From Norana najaformis (taxonomy: Eukaryota > Annelida > Clitellata > Crassiclitellata > Hormogastridae): a DNA stretch of 64,000 bases. A model generated the notes under the pieces. That model saw only the letters and a program-made list of their open reading frames with translations. It had not been told where the DNA came from and searched no databases. Positions within the stretch are counted from its first letter, which is position 1; each line of letters starts with the position of its first letter. A program made the translations under genes and the position numbers. Positions 33,770-44,839 of the stretch are shown here, piece by piece. The stretch covers positions 38,310,396-38,374,395 of the forward strand of contig OZ029916.1 in assembly GCA_964023275.1 (NCBI GenBank). Reading direction: 5' to 3'.

Positions 33770-34560
33770 ATCAATTGTATTGGATGTGCACGCAATATTT
33801 GCATAATATTTGACTCCACTATGTCATTTTGTAATCATGTTGGCTCAGTTTCACATGCGGGATATTCGTAGAATTGGATCGCTTTTCCTATATACTGTCT
33901 TAATTCCACTAGCTAATGCGTTGCTCTCCAGGCTTAACTACTGCAACTCACATCTTATTGGCATAAATAGGAGAGATCTGCACAAACTACAAATGGTTCA
34001 AAACTCCCTTACCAGAGCCATAACAAAACCTCGTAATAAACAGCACATTTCACAGCAAACTCGTTAATATCAGTATGTTGCACGTGTATTGCATTCGTCA
34101 CACTGGTTGCCCATCGAGCAAAGAATCCAGTGTAAAGTCTGTCTTATAGTTCACAAGGTACTACATTAAAACCAGCCAAACTATTTCTGTTCGATGCTCA
34201 ACCGTCATACCAACAAATACTGTACTCGATCAATGGACACTATGACTTTTATTGTTGGGTTCTCGAACGTCCTCATTGCTGTTGGCTCACGGCTTTGGAA
34301 TTCGCTGCCAAGTTCCATTCTTTTTCAGTTCTTTGTTGTCGATCAAATCTAAACTTAAGACTCATCTGCTTCAGCTTGTTTACCCACCGCAACTTAATTT
34401 CTTGTCTCCCTGTGGTAAATTTTGAGTCATCTTTAAAAATTTATAGGAATGCGACCTGGTTTATCCAATGTTTTTGATTACGATTTCACTTGTAGCGACT
34501 ATCGATTGATGTTTTGGGCATTATGATAACGACGCTTTAGAAGTCATTAGATTAGATTAG
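33770..34560 (+). mobile_element. L2-like LINE 3' portion (decayed)
   Basis: The plus-strand translation matches the C-terminal part of L2-type reverse transcriptases: FHMRDIRRIGSLF, NALLSRLNYCNSHLIGI, LHKLQMVQNSLTRAI, then in a shifted frame VARVLHSSHWLPIEQRI, CKVCLIVHKVLH and AVGSRLWNSLPSSI. The 3' end has the family B tail (GACTATCGATTGATGTTTTG, CGCTTTAGAAGTCATTAGAT) and a GATTA run. Several stops and frameshifts interrupt it. It is the longest copy of this family in the window, and the minus-strand copy at 10430-10920 is close to it. Confidence 0.88.
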
Positions 34561-34691
34561 TTACGACAACGACGACGATATCGATGGACGATGAGGTCAT
34601 GTTCTCGTTTTTTACCAACGGTACAACTTTTCAAGACCTAGCATAATGCTACAGAATGTCGACTCGTGTGGACCGATCAGCATATTAATGC

Positions 34692-35168
34692 AAATAAGAT
34701 ATCACAACTAAGATATCACAACTAAGAAATCACAACTAAGATATCACAACTAAGATATCACAGCTAAGATATCACAACTAAGATATCACAACTAAGATAT
34801 CACAACTAAGATATCACAACTAAGATATCACAACTAAGATATCACAACTAAAATATCACAACTGAGATATCACAACTAAGATATCACAACTAAGATATCA
34901 CAGCTAAGATATCACAGCTAAGATATCACAGCTAAGATATCACAGCTAAGATATCACAGCTAAGATATCACAACTAAGATATCACAACTAAGATATCACA
35001 ACTAAGATATCACAACTAAGATATCACAACTAAGATATCACAACTAAGATATCACAACTAAGATATCACAACTAAGATATCACAACTAAGATATCACAAC
35101 TAAGATATCACAACTAAGATATCACAACTAAGATATCACAACTAAGATATCACAACTAAGATATCACA
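34692..35168. repeat. 14-bp minisatellite (ATATCACAACTAAG), ~34 copies
   Basis: Very regular 14-bp units. Variant CACAGCTAAG units occur singly near 34760 and as a run of five or six near 34900-34965. The right flank (35169-35330) contains looser TCACAAAATATATC and GATGTCACAAAA motifs that look like an older, decayed part of the same array. Confidence 0.97.
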
Positions 35169-35340
35169 AAATGTTTGAAGATGACTCGGAATTTATCACA
35201 GATATTTAAAGATGTTGCAAAAATGTCTCACAAATGTTTCGTGATGTTGCACCTATGTGTCACAAAATTTTCAAGATGTGTCTATGTGCATCACAAAATA
35301 TATCACGATGTCACAAAATATACATGTATTTTGACACGTC

Positions 35341-35814
35341 TCAAAATGCTAGAGCAGTGTGAATAAAGGTCTGCTAATTACCTCAAACAGCAGGAACTCT
35401 GGCCAACCGGATATACAAGACTGTTTTAGTTGCTAAGCCGGTCGTTGGTCGGCGCTTTCTTTCGAAAGAACGAAAGAAATGAAATTCCGAGCGAGCAAAA
35501 GAAAGGAGAAAGGAAATGACGTTTTTGCTAAATGAATTCCGTTCATTATGTCACATCGGTGGCAAGTTTTTTCGACTCAGCAGCTCCACAGTTGTCCATC
35601 GTAAATACGCTGATCGGGTTATTGAACTCTTAAAGCATCTGAGCAGCATCTTTTACAGAGTTTTCAACAATAACATTTTCAGTAGCAGCAAACAATAACA
35701 CTTTTCAAGAGCAATTTACAATAAAACTTCTCAGCAACAGTTTAAAACATTTTATTCTACAAGGTCATCTGATTGTCTTTCTCTGGTCAAACCTAACACT
35801 ATAATAATTCTTTG
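35341..35814. other. No recognisable gene
   Basis: A CTTTCTTTCGAAAGAACGAA palindromic stretch lies at about 35456-35477. No exon is supported. Confidence 0.45.
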
Positions 35815-36075
35815 TGAACGAGTTTTTACGGTTGCTGGACCTAGATTTTGGCACTTCCTCCCCGTGTCTGTTGGTTCTGCTTAGTCGCTTGGGTCATTTC
35901 GTTCTCAACTTCAGACTTACCTTTTTCAAATTGCTTATCCATCGTAGGCTTCCGCTCTGTCTTAGGGGACTGACCTTCTGGATATTGACCTGATTGCAGC
36001 TTGGCTTTGGTGCGCCAAAGGTTGATGTCTTGTGCAATAGACACCGGCGCGATAGAAGTTGCTAAATAATTATTA
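35815..36075 (+). mobile_element. L2-like LINE 3' end, family B variant
   Basis: The frame contains VAGPRFWHFLPVSV and, after a stop, SLGSFRSQLQTYLFQIAYPS, the usual LINE C-terminal ending. The 3' UTR contains ACTGACCTTCTGGATATTGA, TTGATGTCTTGTGCAATAGA and ACACCGGCGCGATAGAAGTT. A second copy of the same 3' end lies at 54775-54955. Confidence 0.8.
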
Positions 36076-36179
36076 ACAATGACACTACATGAGGAAGTAA
36101 ACGACACAACGACAACGCCCTCCAGCGTTTGGAGGAAAAACAACAAATCGATCGATTGCCGATTTTATTCCAAACGCTC

Positions 36180-36300
36180 TGCGAGTAAACGTCAATTGAC
36201 GTCACTTCCGTTCTGATTAGAACGCCCCCTAGCAAACTCCTGGGCAGATTAGGACGTCCTGTCGCGCCATCCGTTACTGACCAACGACCCTTTTTGGTTA
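36180..36300. promoter_or_regulatory. CRE plus ETS motif cluster
   Basis: A full palindromic cAMP response element, TGACGTCA, at 36197-36204 overlaps an ETS-type CACTTCCG (36203-36210). The surrounding 100 bp is GC-richer than its flanks. It has the look of a promoter or enhancer core, but no first exon is recognised on either side, so this rests on motif sequence alone. Confidence 0.3.
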
Positions 36301-36410
36301 TGCCCCGATCGTCCGCGTCTAAGTCGTTGCTAAGAGGGATTAGGTTGACATGGAAACGGAGTAAGGCGGTAGTCGGAGGAGAACGTACAGTTTGGCGATG
36401 GTTGGTGTTA

Positions 36411-36440
36411 GGTCAGTGTGTGTGTGTGTGTGTGTGTTTG
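36411..36440. repeat. (GT)n microsatellite
   Basis: About 13 GT units followed by a degenerate TGTGTCTGTC stretch to 36600. Confidence 0.85.
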
Positions 36441-36734
36441 CGATTGAAAGTGCTGTGTTTATATGTGTCTGTCTGTGTTTGTCTTTATGTCCGTGTGCCT
36501 ATGTGTGCTTATGTGCCTACCTGTCTGCCGAAATGTATATGAGTGCCTGCCTACCTGACTCTTCGCCTCTTTGTCAGTATCTGACTATCTACCAGCCTCT
36601 CTTTTAGACTGCCTGCCTTCCTGCCTGGCAATCAGTCAATCAATCATTCAATCATTTAATCATCCAATCATTCAATTAGCCTGCATGCCTGCCTGCTTGT
36701 CTTCCATCCCCCTCTCTTCTTTCCTCTAATTCTG

Positions 36735-36893
36735 ACTCTGCCAGCCTGACTCTTGGATCTCGACCTGGAACCGAACCCCTCCTGTCTGTCGATTTTTTGT
36801 TTTAATTGAGCGCCTGTGAATAAGCTGGTTCCGGCGACTTAGCTTACGCTGGGCGCTGTAGAAATCTTGATCTTACGATTACGATTACGATTC
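36735..36893 (+). mobile_element. LINE 3' end, tail family A
   Basis: Same landmarks as 1955-2106: CGACCTGGAACCGAACC, GAGCGCCTGTGAATAAGCTG, CTGGGCGCTGTAGAAATCTT and a terminal ATTACGATTACGATT. Confidence 0.78.
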
Positions 36894-37560
36894 CTCGAAG
36901 TGTCAACGACTCTGGACTGTTGCTGCTATAAGTCGTCTGCCACTCAGTTTAAATGAACCGCCTTTATAAGGTGGACGACCGGCCAGCAGAAGCAAGAGCA
37001 ACCGAAGAGGGAGTCGGTGATTAGCTGCCCTTGGACCGTCTGTGGTGAGGAGTTGTTTTGCACAGCACGAACAATCGGAGCAAAGACTTCACTAATGAAC
37101 TGCGCTTTTTCTGTCCCCGTTGCTGTCGTTCACGTCACCTTTAAAAGAATCCTGATGTTGAAAAAGAACCACCTGCCCACAGCTTTCCTCTCCTCTCCCC
37201 TCCTCTGCATGCTCTCGCGTGCTTTTCTCAGCTAATCTAAACTAATCCAATCTATTCCAAACGAATCCAATTGAATCCAATGCAGTCTAAAGCAATCTAC
37301 TCTAACTAGATCCAAGTTTATCCAATCCAATCTCATCCAATCTAATCTCTCGTCCTGTTATCATAATACATAAGGCATCAGTTGATGATCCCGTGATCAG
37401 CGCGATCTTCTCCATTCTATTTGCTGCTCCTTCCTACCCAGTGCATACCTCCCTTATCCTACGTCTCTCTGAGAAGACGCACATCCGCAGGTTGCTGATA
37501 CTGGTGAAGGTATTTCAGATCACAGACATCGAACAAGCCACACTCTCCACCATCCAGCTC
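36894..37560. other. No supported gene; CCAATC repeats
   Basis: A degenerate AATCCAATCTAATCC pentamer tract lies at 37225-37345. Short frames elsewhere are unsupported. Confidence 0.5.
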
Positions 37561-37574
37561 TCCACCATACCGTC

Positions 37575-38240
37575 TCTACGTCCAACCATTCATTCATTCA
37601 TTCATTCATTCACCCATCCTTCCTTCCTCCTTCCTTCCTTCAGTCCTTCCTTCCTTCAGTCCTTCCTTCCTACCGTCCTTCTTTCCCTTCTTCTTACTCT
37701 TCTTCCTTCCTTTCTTCCCTCCATCATTCCTTCCTTCCTTCTTCCTTTCTTTCTTCCTTCTGTCCTTCCTTCCTTCTTTTCCCTTCCTTTCTTCGTTTGT
37801 TCGTTCCTTCCTTCCTTTCTTCGGTTCTTCCTTCCTTTCTTCCCTCCGTCTTTCCTTCGTCCCTTCGTTCCTCTCTTCGCTTCTTCCTTCCTTTCTTCTT
37901 TTAGTCCTGCCTTCCTTCCGTCCTTTCGTTCTTCTTTCCTTTCTTCCAACCCTTCTTTCTTCTTTTCTTCCTTCCATCCTTCCTTCCTTCCCTTCTTCCA
38001 TCCTTTCTTCCTAATGTCCTTCGTTTCTTCGTTCCCTCTTTCCTTCCTTTCTTCGTTTGTTCGTTCGTTCCTTCCTTCCTTCCTTTCTTCGCTTCTCCCA
38101 TCCTTCCTTCGCTCCTTCCTTCGTTCCTTCCGTACTTTCTTCTACCGTCCCTCTATTCCTCAAAAACGTCCGTCCTTTCTTCTATCCATCCCTTCTGTCT
38201 TCCATCCATCTCTCAATCTTTCCGTCCGTCCGTCCGTCCG
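37575..38240. repeat. (TTCC)n-rich pyrimidine tract, ~660 bp
   Basis: CCTTCCTTCCTTTCTTCC-type sequence is almost free of A on the plus strand and ends in CCGTCCGTCCGT. Long Ser/Phe/Pro frames (plus) and Lys/Glu/Gly/Arg frames (minus) are artefacts of the repeat. Confidence 0.95.
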
Positions 38241-38409
38241 TCCTATTCACTGCTAACGCCAGTTCTAAATCGTTTCTTGGTCGAAAAACGATCCGTGGGC
38301 TTAGAGGAACCACCCACCGAGCAAGATTCATCGCCCTCTCATTTTTCCACTCCCCGAAATATCTTATGTGTGCCCTGTGTATCAACTATACACAAACACG
38401 TGCCTATTG

Positions 38410-38958
38410 TTACACTCCGCGGCTTATATAATGTAGAAGTTGCATACATGTACATATATGAATAGTTAGGAAGATATACGCGTATATTATTATGTTCATA
38501 TATACATGAATGTATTGCGCGCAGTAAAGTGCATATATATACTTGTATGTATATATATATATATATTCACAGGAATTATTCTCATATAAATTGTTCTTAT
38601 GTATGCCTATAATTATGTAAATATAAATATATATGTGTGTGTGTGTAGGGGGGTATGTGTTCACAGATGCACATACATGTGATGCTTCGAACCATTTTCA
38701 TATTAACACGCACAAAACATATATGTATATAATTATATCAGTGGTTTTGTGTGTGTTTATATATGATGAGTCTAACAACGTCGTGTAAGGTCCCTAAGTA
38801 TTACACATATGTACAATTCATATATATATATAACATATATATATATATAAACATATATATACACATAGGCATATATATACATATTTGCAAATACACACTC
38901 AAACATATATATGTATGTATATGTGCAATACAGTGGAACCTTACACGATATCGTTAGA

Positions 38959-39028
<70 letters not shown>

Positions 39029-39030
39029 GT
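38410..39030. repeat. AT-rich region with (TA)n at 38965-39027
   Basis: Multiple short TATA runs and one pure run of about 62 bp. The Tyr/Ile frames are artefacts. Confidence 0.85.
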
Positions 39031-39139
39031 ATGTATATACATACGATATCTTTGCTGTGAGATTTTTCGTTGTTGTTCAGACCTCGATATGCATCGTTCC
39101 AGCCGCTGAATCGAGTAAGCAGTCAGCGATCATGATCTA

Positions 39140-39760
39140 TGATGGCAGCTAAGGAGAGATGGAGACAGAGCGCCAGAAAGAGAGAGAAGGGCGACCAGGA
39201 GACAGACAGAGATACGTAGAGAAAGCGAGGAAACAGGAAAGAGAGGGGAAATGGTGAGATAAGGATAGACAGATATAAAGGGAGGGAGGGAGACAGGAAA
39301 GAGGGTAGGAGTAGCAGAGGAATAGACGGAAGGAATGTGAAACAGAGAGATAGATGGAAGAAACGAAGAGGAAAGGAGAGATAAACAGAGAGGGAGAGAC
39401 GGAAGAAAGGAGTGCCACAGAGACTGCATCAGTCACAAAATGGAGGCAAAGCAGGGAGTGACACACAGACAGACAGAGACAGAGAGAAAGACAGAGAAAG
39501 GAATACACAGAGACGGGAGAGAAGTGCGGAGCGACGGAGAACGAAAAATCACTTCAAGGCAGAGATTCATTGCGTTATATAAACAGTGACCGAGAGACAG
39601 ACAGAAAGACGTACATACAGACAGACAGACAGATAGACAGACAGACAGATAGACAGACATACAGACATACATACAGACAGACAGACATGCAGACATACAG
39701 ACAGACAGACAGACAGGCAGGCAAGCAGACAGACAGACAAACAGATCTGTCTTTGACAGG
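39140..39760. repeat. GAGA/CAGA purine-rich tract
   Basis: GGGAGGGAGACAGGAAAGAG sequence passes into an (ACAG)n block at 39590-39745. Confidence 0.9.
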
Positions 39761-39879
39761 AGATTTTCCGCAGTGGCCTCCGATCATCCGAGGATCAAAA
39801 TAAAACGGCGACTATACAAAACACGCATCTGACAAAACACAATGAGAGAATCAGTTACTACGTCCAGCCAATTCTCTCC

Positions 39880-40230
39880 TTCATCCTCACTCGCTCGCTC
39901 TCTCGTCCACTCAGTTATTTAGCCACTGATTGGCTGGCTGGTTGGCTGGTTGGCTAGATGACCCATCAACCGACCGACCGATTGCGTGACTAAGAGAATG
40001 AGGGGCTGACTGACTAACTGACCGACTCCCTTCCTCCCTCATTTTCTCCCTCCCTCCCTCGCCCCTTCGCTACCTTCATTCATTACTTGTTGGCTCGCTC
40101 ACTCACTCACTCGCTTGCTCCATCCATTCCCTTCTCTCATTCCCGTCTCCCTTCCTCCTTTCCATCTTTCAGTCACTCGGTTGGTGGCTGAGTGACTGTC
40201 TGCAGTGCCAATTCAAGGACTGCAATATTT
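39880..40230. repeat. CTCACTCG / GGCTGGTTGG low complexity
   Basis: Short degenerate repeats such as CTCGCTCGCTCTC, TGGCTGGCTGGTTGGCTGG and CTCACTCACTCACTCGC. No gene is seen. Confidence 0.65.
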
Positions 40231-40431
40231 TCATAAGATCAAGTTTAGTCGCCTCAATCGACGTTGGCCGCCATCTATTGATTGACAGGATACACTATAC
40301 TGTTCATAGTCGACAGCTAAGCTACTGGACTGGATACTGGACAAGTGGACAACGTCGTCAGACGGAGCTACAGAGAGGAAGAAGCAGTCACTTAAGCTAA
40401 CCTCTAGAGATACCCAAGGATGCGTGGCCTT

Positions 40432-40662
40432 AGCGACTTCACTTTCTAAGACTCGGCGTATGAGGGTGGGTAGCCAGTCTTCTCCCTCGCTGTCTGATCT
40501 GCCCACTGAAAGTGTACGGTCAATGTACTCATTTTGTACCTGAGTTCGCGAAAGGCGCGATTGGGATATCTTTAAGTGTCTTTCTGCCCAGACGGGGATT
40601 TGAACCGCCGTCCTCAAGGTAGACAGACCAGCACGCTAACCACTAGACTACGGCGCAAGCCC
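40432..40662 (-). mobile_element. tRNA-derived SINE, family S1, minus strand
   Basis: Read on the minus strand: a head with CGTAGTCTAGTGGTTAGCGT (A box) and GGCGGTTCAAATCCCCGTCT (B box), then a body with ATGAGTACATTGACCGTACA, GGGCAGATCAGACAGCGAGG and TCATACGCCGAGTCTTAG. The head is the best tRNA-like sequence in the window, but the attached body shared with 50045-50275 shows that it is a SINE, not a tRNA gene. The same strand may carry further repeat to about 40240. Confidence 0.82.
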
Positions 40663-40884
40663 AGGGCTACAGAGACCTAAAGGACAAGATACGAAGCAGA
40701 GGAGAATGGCGTCGTTGGATTCCTGTATTTGTCGATAGATGGACTGGATGAAGGACAGAGAAGTGGAATTGACTGCAGGAAACAGACCGTCAGAGCACGG
40801 AACAGTGTCTTTGCAATCGTGGATTTGCTGCCTGTATGAGCAGAGCACCGAAGAGGAATTGCTACAAAGAGGATGAGGGGTGTG

Positions 40885-41140
40885 TGTGTGAGAGAGAGAC
40901 AGAGACAGAGAGAGAAAGAAATAGATACACAGAAAGACGCAAACAGAGACAGAGAGAGAAACAGAGAGAGAAAGAGAGAAAGCGAGACAGACATACCCAC
41001 AAACAGAGAGACAGACAGATAGACAGAGAGACAGAGAGAGACCGAGAGACACAGACAGAGACAGAAACAGAGTGAAAGAGAGAGAGAAAGAGAGAAAGCG
41101 AGACAGACAGACACACAGACAGAGAGACAGACAGAGAGAA
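40885..41140. repeat. GAGACAGAGA purine tract
   Basis: GAGAGAGAGACAGAGACAGA-type low complexity of about 250 bp. The frames are artefacts. Confidence 0.9.
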
Positions 41141-41284
41141 GCCCATAGACAAGAAAACAACCGTTGGATTGCTATAGTGAAACCTAATTCCCAAAGAGCC
41201 GAGTCATTTCTGCTTTTCTCCTGTTTCACAAAAGCCACAAAAGACAACAAAGACCGGAAGTGACGACACACGACCCCCTGGAAG

Positions 41285-41797
41285 ACGATGTGGCTAATGG
41301 ACTGCATCACGAGACAAGCCGACTGGCTGAGTGCTTGCACTGAAACGCCAACCTGTATACGGGTTCGAATCTTACCTGTAAGATACCGACCGATATATAT
41401 ATAACATATATATGTATATAAGGACCTTATATATATATATATGTTATATATATCGGTCGGTATCTTACAGGTAAGATATATATATCTTATATATATATCT
41501 TACCGATATATATAACATATACATGTATATAAGGACCTTATATATATATATATGTTATATATATCGGTCGGTATCTTACAGGTAAGATATATATATCTTA
41601 TATATATATCTTACCGATATATATAACATATATATGTATATAAGGACCTTATATATATATATATATATGTTATATATATCGGTCGGTATCTTACAGGTAA
41701 GATTCGAACCCGTATACAGGTTGGCGTTTCAGTGCAAGCGCTCAGCCAGTCGGCTTGTCTCGTGATGCAGTCCATTAGCCACATCGTGTGGCATGTG
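41285..41797. repeat. Large near-perfect inverted repeat with nested palindromes
   Basis: The outer arms are about 105 bp each: CGATGTGGCTAATGGACTGC through GGGTTCGAATCTTACCTG on the left, and its reverse complement on the right, differing at about one position. The left outer arm contains a tRNA-like B box (GGGTTCGAATC) and CTGGCTGAGTGCTTGC, so a SINE-like head seems to be present on both arms. Between the arms lie about three units of roughly 112 bp, each itself palindromic (GGTCGGTATCTTACAGGTAA with ATATATAAGGACCTTATATA). The right arm abuts an endonuclease-RT LINE fragment. Confidence 0.9.
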
Positions 41798-42213
41798 AGG
41801 CATGGACAATCAAAAAGACGGATAAAGATAAGATTTTAGCATTTGAAATGTACTGCTATAGACGAATATTACATCTGAATTGGACAATGAAGGTAAAAAA
41901 TACGGAGGTCCGAAGAAGACTGAGCATAAAAGAAGATCTAATACAAGTAATAATGAGAAGGAAATTATACGCTTGTTTGGACATAAATGCAGGATGGATG
42001 ACAGTAGAAAAATAAAAAGCGTGATGACGGGAATTATGGACGGAAATGGGAGACGAGGAAGACCTAACAGGGAGTGGACAGGTGATATAAGGGATTGGTG
42101 TAAGCAAGACTTGCACACCTTGATAAGAACAGCACAAGATCGGGAACTGTGGAGACAAGTGACAATGCATGCAGTGGACACCTACAGGCTCTTGGCCCAT
42201 GGATCGTGATGAT
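41797..42213 (+). mobile_element. Endonuclease-reverse-transcriptase LINE C-terminus
   Basis: The plus-strand translation gives CEAWTIKKTDKDKILAFE, MYCYRRILHLNWTM and TEVRRRLSIKEDLIQVIMRR. After a frameshift near 41965 it gives LFGHKCRMDD, GNGRRGRPNREWTGDIRDW and TAQDRELWRQVT. This is the familiar C-terminal region of RTE/Jockey-type endonuclease-RT elements (the Gly-Cys-Glu-x-Trp start, the Phe-Gly-His and the Arg-Gly-Arg-Pro motifs). The frameshift makes it non-functional. Confidence 0.87.
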
Positions 42214-42237
42214 GATGATATATTTATAAAAAACATA

Positions 42238-42316
42238 TAAGGACCTTAAGCTAATCTCTCGTGCACAGTTGCTTAGCTCCATCGATTGATCCTCAGTAAT
42301 TCGAAGGTGGCGCTAC
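42238..42316 (+). mobile_element. SINE S4 tail fragment
   Basis: AAGGACCTTAAGCTAATCTC, CTCCATCGATTGATCCTCAG and GGTGGCGCTACATAGA align with the 3' half of the S4 copies at 22160-22320 and 25570-25720. Confidence 0.55.
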
Positions 42317-42334
42317 ATAGACATTGAACAATAA

Positions 42335-42492
42335 TGATATTACTACTACTGCTGTTGCTGCTGTTGCTGCTGCTGATGCCACTGGTATTACTACTGCTAT
42401 TACTACAACTACTAGTAGATAGTAGTAGTAGAAGCAGCAGTAGTGGTAGCAGTAGCAGCAGCAGTAGTAATGGTAGTAGCAATAATATACAA
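42335..42492. repeat. CTG/TAC/AGC trinucleotide tract
   Basis: Mixed CTGCTGTTGCTGCTG and GTAGTAGTAGAAGCAGCAG repeats. The left half is roughly the inverse of the right half, so the tract could fold back on itself. Confidence 0.8.
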
Positions 42493-42549
42493 TAAACATA
42501 CGGAACACTAAGCCATGAGCTCAAAATAGGCCATTACTCGCCATAATTC

Positions 42550-42725
42550 TTTCACCGTCATGGGCGTTTTACCGTCTTACGGCTTTATCGTCGTAGGACT
42601 TTTATCGTCATAGACATTTAATCGCCATAAACCTCAGTCGTCATAGGCCTTTCATCCTACAGATATATCATCGCCATAGACCTTTTACTGTCAAAGGTCT
42701 TTTACCTTCGTAGGCCTATATCAGT
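42550..42725. repeat. ~19-bp degenerate tandem repeat
   Basis: Units such as TTTATCGTCATAGACA, TTTCATCCTACAG and TTTTACCTTCGTAGGCC recur seven to nine times with spacing of 18-21 bp. Confidence 0.65.
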
Positions 42726-43010
42726 TGAAGACAGCGGGAGATAAATATGCCAACTGAGCGATCAATCAATATTTATTGGCGGATCTTTGATCTCGAACAC
42801 CCAAAATATTCAGCACTTTCATAAACCGCCGGCATAGAGATATGAAAGCCGCCGTCCCGTTGGACCTACGTCGAATTAATGTGGCCACAGGACATCAGAA
42901 ATTGTCTGGCACTCGAATACTTATATATCGCAGTCATTGTGATTTTAAAGACAGGCTACTACTGGGGTATCCTTATCTCTCCTTGGGTTCACCAGCTGAT
43001 TTTAAACAGA
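42726..43010. other. No supported gene
   Basis: A plus-strand frame from 42842 to 43099 begins non-repetitively but ends in the purine tract. No splice evidence. Confidence 0.4.
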
Positions 43011-43312
43011 AGAGGGAGGGAGGAATGAAAGGTTGGTGTGAGGAATGGATGAATAGAGGGAGGAAAGGACGGAAGGAGGGACGGACGGAGAGGAGATAGG
43101 ACGGGGTAGGGAGGAGAAGAGAGAAGATGAGGGTATATAGGGAGAGGAGAAGGAGAGGAGAGAAGAATAAAGTGGAGGTAAGGAGACGACAGGAGAGGAG
43201 AAGAGATGAGAAGACAGAAGAGATGAGACAAGAAGTAGAGAGAGCAAGAGAGTGTGTGAGAGAGACAGAGACAGAGAGACAGAGACAGAGACAGAGAGCA
43301 GAAGACGTATAC
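43010..43312. repeat. GGAGAGGAGA purine tract
   Basis: GAGAGGAGAAGAGATGAGAA-type sequence of about 300 bp, ending in (GAGACA)n. Confidence 0.9.
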
Positions 43313-44184
43313 GGGCCATAATTTTATATGCGCATTTTATATGCTGTATTTATTACGAGATATTTATGTCCAGTATATAGGAAAGTGTTCGCCATTAGCA
43401 GACATTATTGCTTTTAAGAGTTCACCAATAACTGATCAATGAAAACTGGATCAGTATTCCCAAGTGCCTCATAGTTTTCGAACTTCAATTCACAACTTTC
43501 GTATATATATGTATATACATATATATATACTGCACGTCAACGCATGATATATATATATTTAATTATACAGTATGTGTATCGACAATATAAACTTCGGGTA
43601 TGTATATGAATATGTATGTGTATATATGTGTATATACGTGTGTATATGTATGTGTTTATATGTTAGCACACCGTCAGCATGCCCATAACATTTTAGGGAG
43701 CCCATGTGGGCCATGTAAGGTCCCATTTTGAAATACTGGTCCTACATGAGCCCCATTTGCTCATACTGGCAGGGATATCTGTACATATATCAGTTTATAG
43801 GAATAGGTGTATATCTTTACTGTGCGCTATATAATTCCTTGTAATGGGCCTGTGAATGCCGAGAAGACCCTTACATGCGTCGTAATGGATGCTCAGATTC
43901 AGCGGCTGATCTTAAACGATATAGGAGAGTAGGCGAAACAACTGAACTCGCGGGGACTGGAACCACGTAATGATGGACCTGATTGCTGCACAGAACATCA
44001 GCGCAAAAACGACCCTGTGTCATAAAATCAACAATCGATCCGAACATAACAGTAGCACTGTGAGAAGTGGGTAAATTTCACCTTCGTCCAGGTGTTGTAT
44101 GACAACAAAGTGTAACGAACTTCTTTTCAATCATTGAGAGTTTTGCGGATAGACATTTTTAGCACTCCAGACTTTTGGAAAATT
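43313..44184. other. AT-rich, no gene recognised
   Basis: TA/GTAT microsatellites at 43500-43660. A tail-like GTGCGCTATATAATTCC lies at about 43833-43849. Confidence 0.5.
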
Positions 44185-44253
44185 GCCATAAGCAATTTTT
44201 ATGACTTGGAACCGTGAATTTCAGGGTTTCAAGCCATAAAAATTGCTTATGGC
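44185..44253. repeat. 69-bp hairpin (23-bp inverted arms)
   Basis: GCCATAAGCAATTTTTATG at 44185-44203 is mirrored by CATAAAAATTGCTTATGGC ending at 44253, with weaker pairing continuing into the loop. It could be a miniature inverted-repeat element or the remnant of one. Confidence 0.8.
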
Positions 44254-44751
44254 CTTCTTAGTTGTTTTTACCCAGTTGTTGGCGACATTTGCACGTATGT
44301 GTATATCTAGGTGCATCATCTGAGTAGATGCAAACATAGTTATGTATACATGTCTCGACGACCAAGTACAAGAATCATCACAATTTCTAAAATCACGAAT
44401 GACAATATTCCTGCTCTCTGTGTACTTTTGTGATTGACCTGCTCATTCATTTCTTTAATATAAATTGAAAATCAAAGACTATGTGTCTTTGTTCTTGAGT
44501 TAACGCTATGCCACAAGTCGGGCGAGTCGACGGTTCGAAACCCGATCATTAGACACTTCGAAAGATCGTGTACACAAATGTGTACATATCTGTGTAAGTA
44601 TGTTTGAATGACCAATCCAGACTCCCTTCTCTCGTTGTATTCCGCCACTTAAACCCGCTGGCCAGGTAGCTAAGTGTCTAAGAGTAGCTAAGGGTAGCTA
44701 AGGGTAGAAGAAGAAGTTGATGATGATGATGACGACGACGACGGCCACGGC

Positions 44752-44795
<44 letters not shown>

Positions 44796-44839
44796 CTATA
44801 ATTATGATAATAAAGGAGCAAACAATTCCCTCTCTCTTT
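44254..44839. other. No gene; tRNA-like fragment and (GAT)n
   Basis: A B-box-like GACGGTTCGAAACCCGATC lies at about 44530-44548, possibly a SINE remnant. A (GATGAT)n microsatellite occupies 44751-44795. Confidence 0.5.

Noticed and set aside
33537-33806. 89-codon hydrophobic plus-strand frame
   Set aside because: Overlaps the decayed LINE that starts near 33770 and has no splice or start support.
34692-35168. Regular short repeats considered as a CRISPR array
   Set aside because: 14-bp units are contiguous with no unique spacers; it is a minisatellite.
37393-38256. 287-codon plus frame and Lys/Glu-rich minus frames
   Set aside because: Entirely within a TTCC pyrimidine tract; frames reflect the absence of A or G in the repeat.
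40585-40660. Good tRNA-like A and B boxes on the minus strand, considered as a functional tRNA gene
   Set aside because: The same head plus a shared non-tRNA body recurs at 50045-50275 and 12095-12305, so it is a SINE head.
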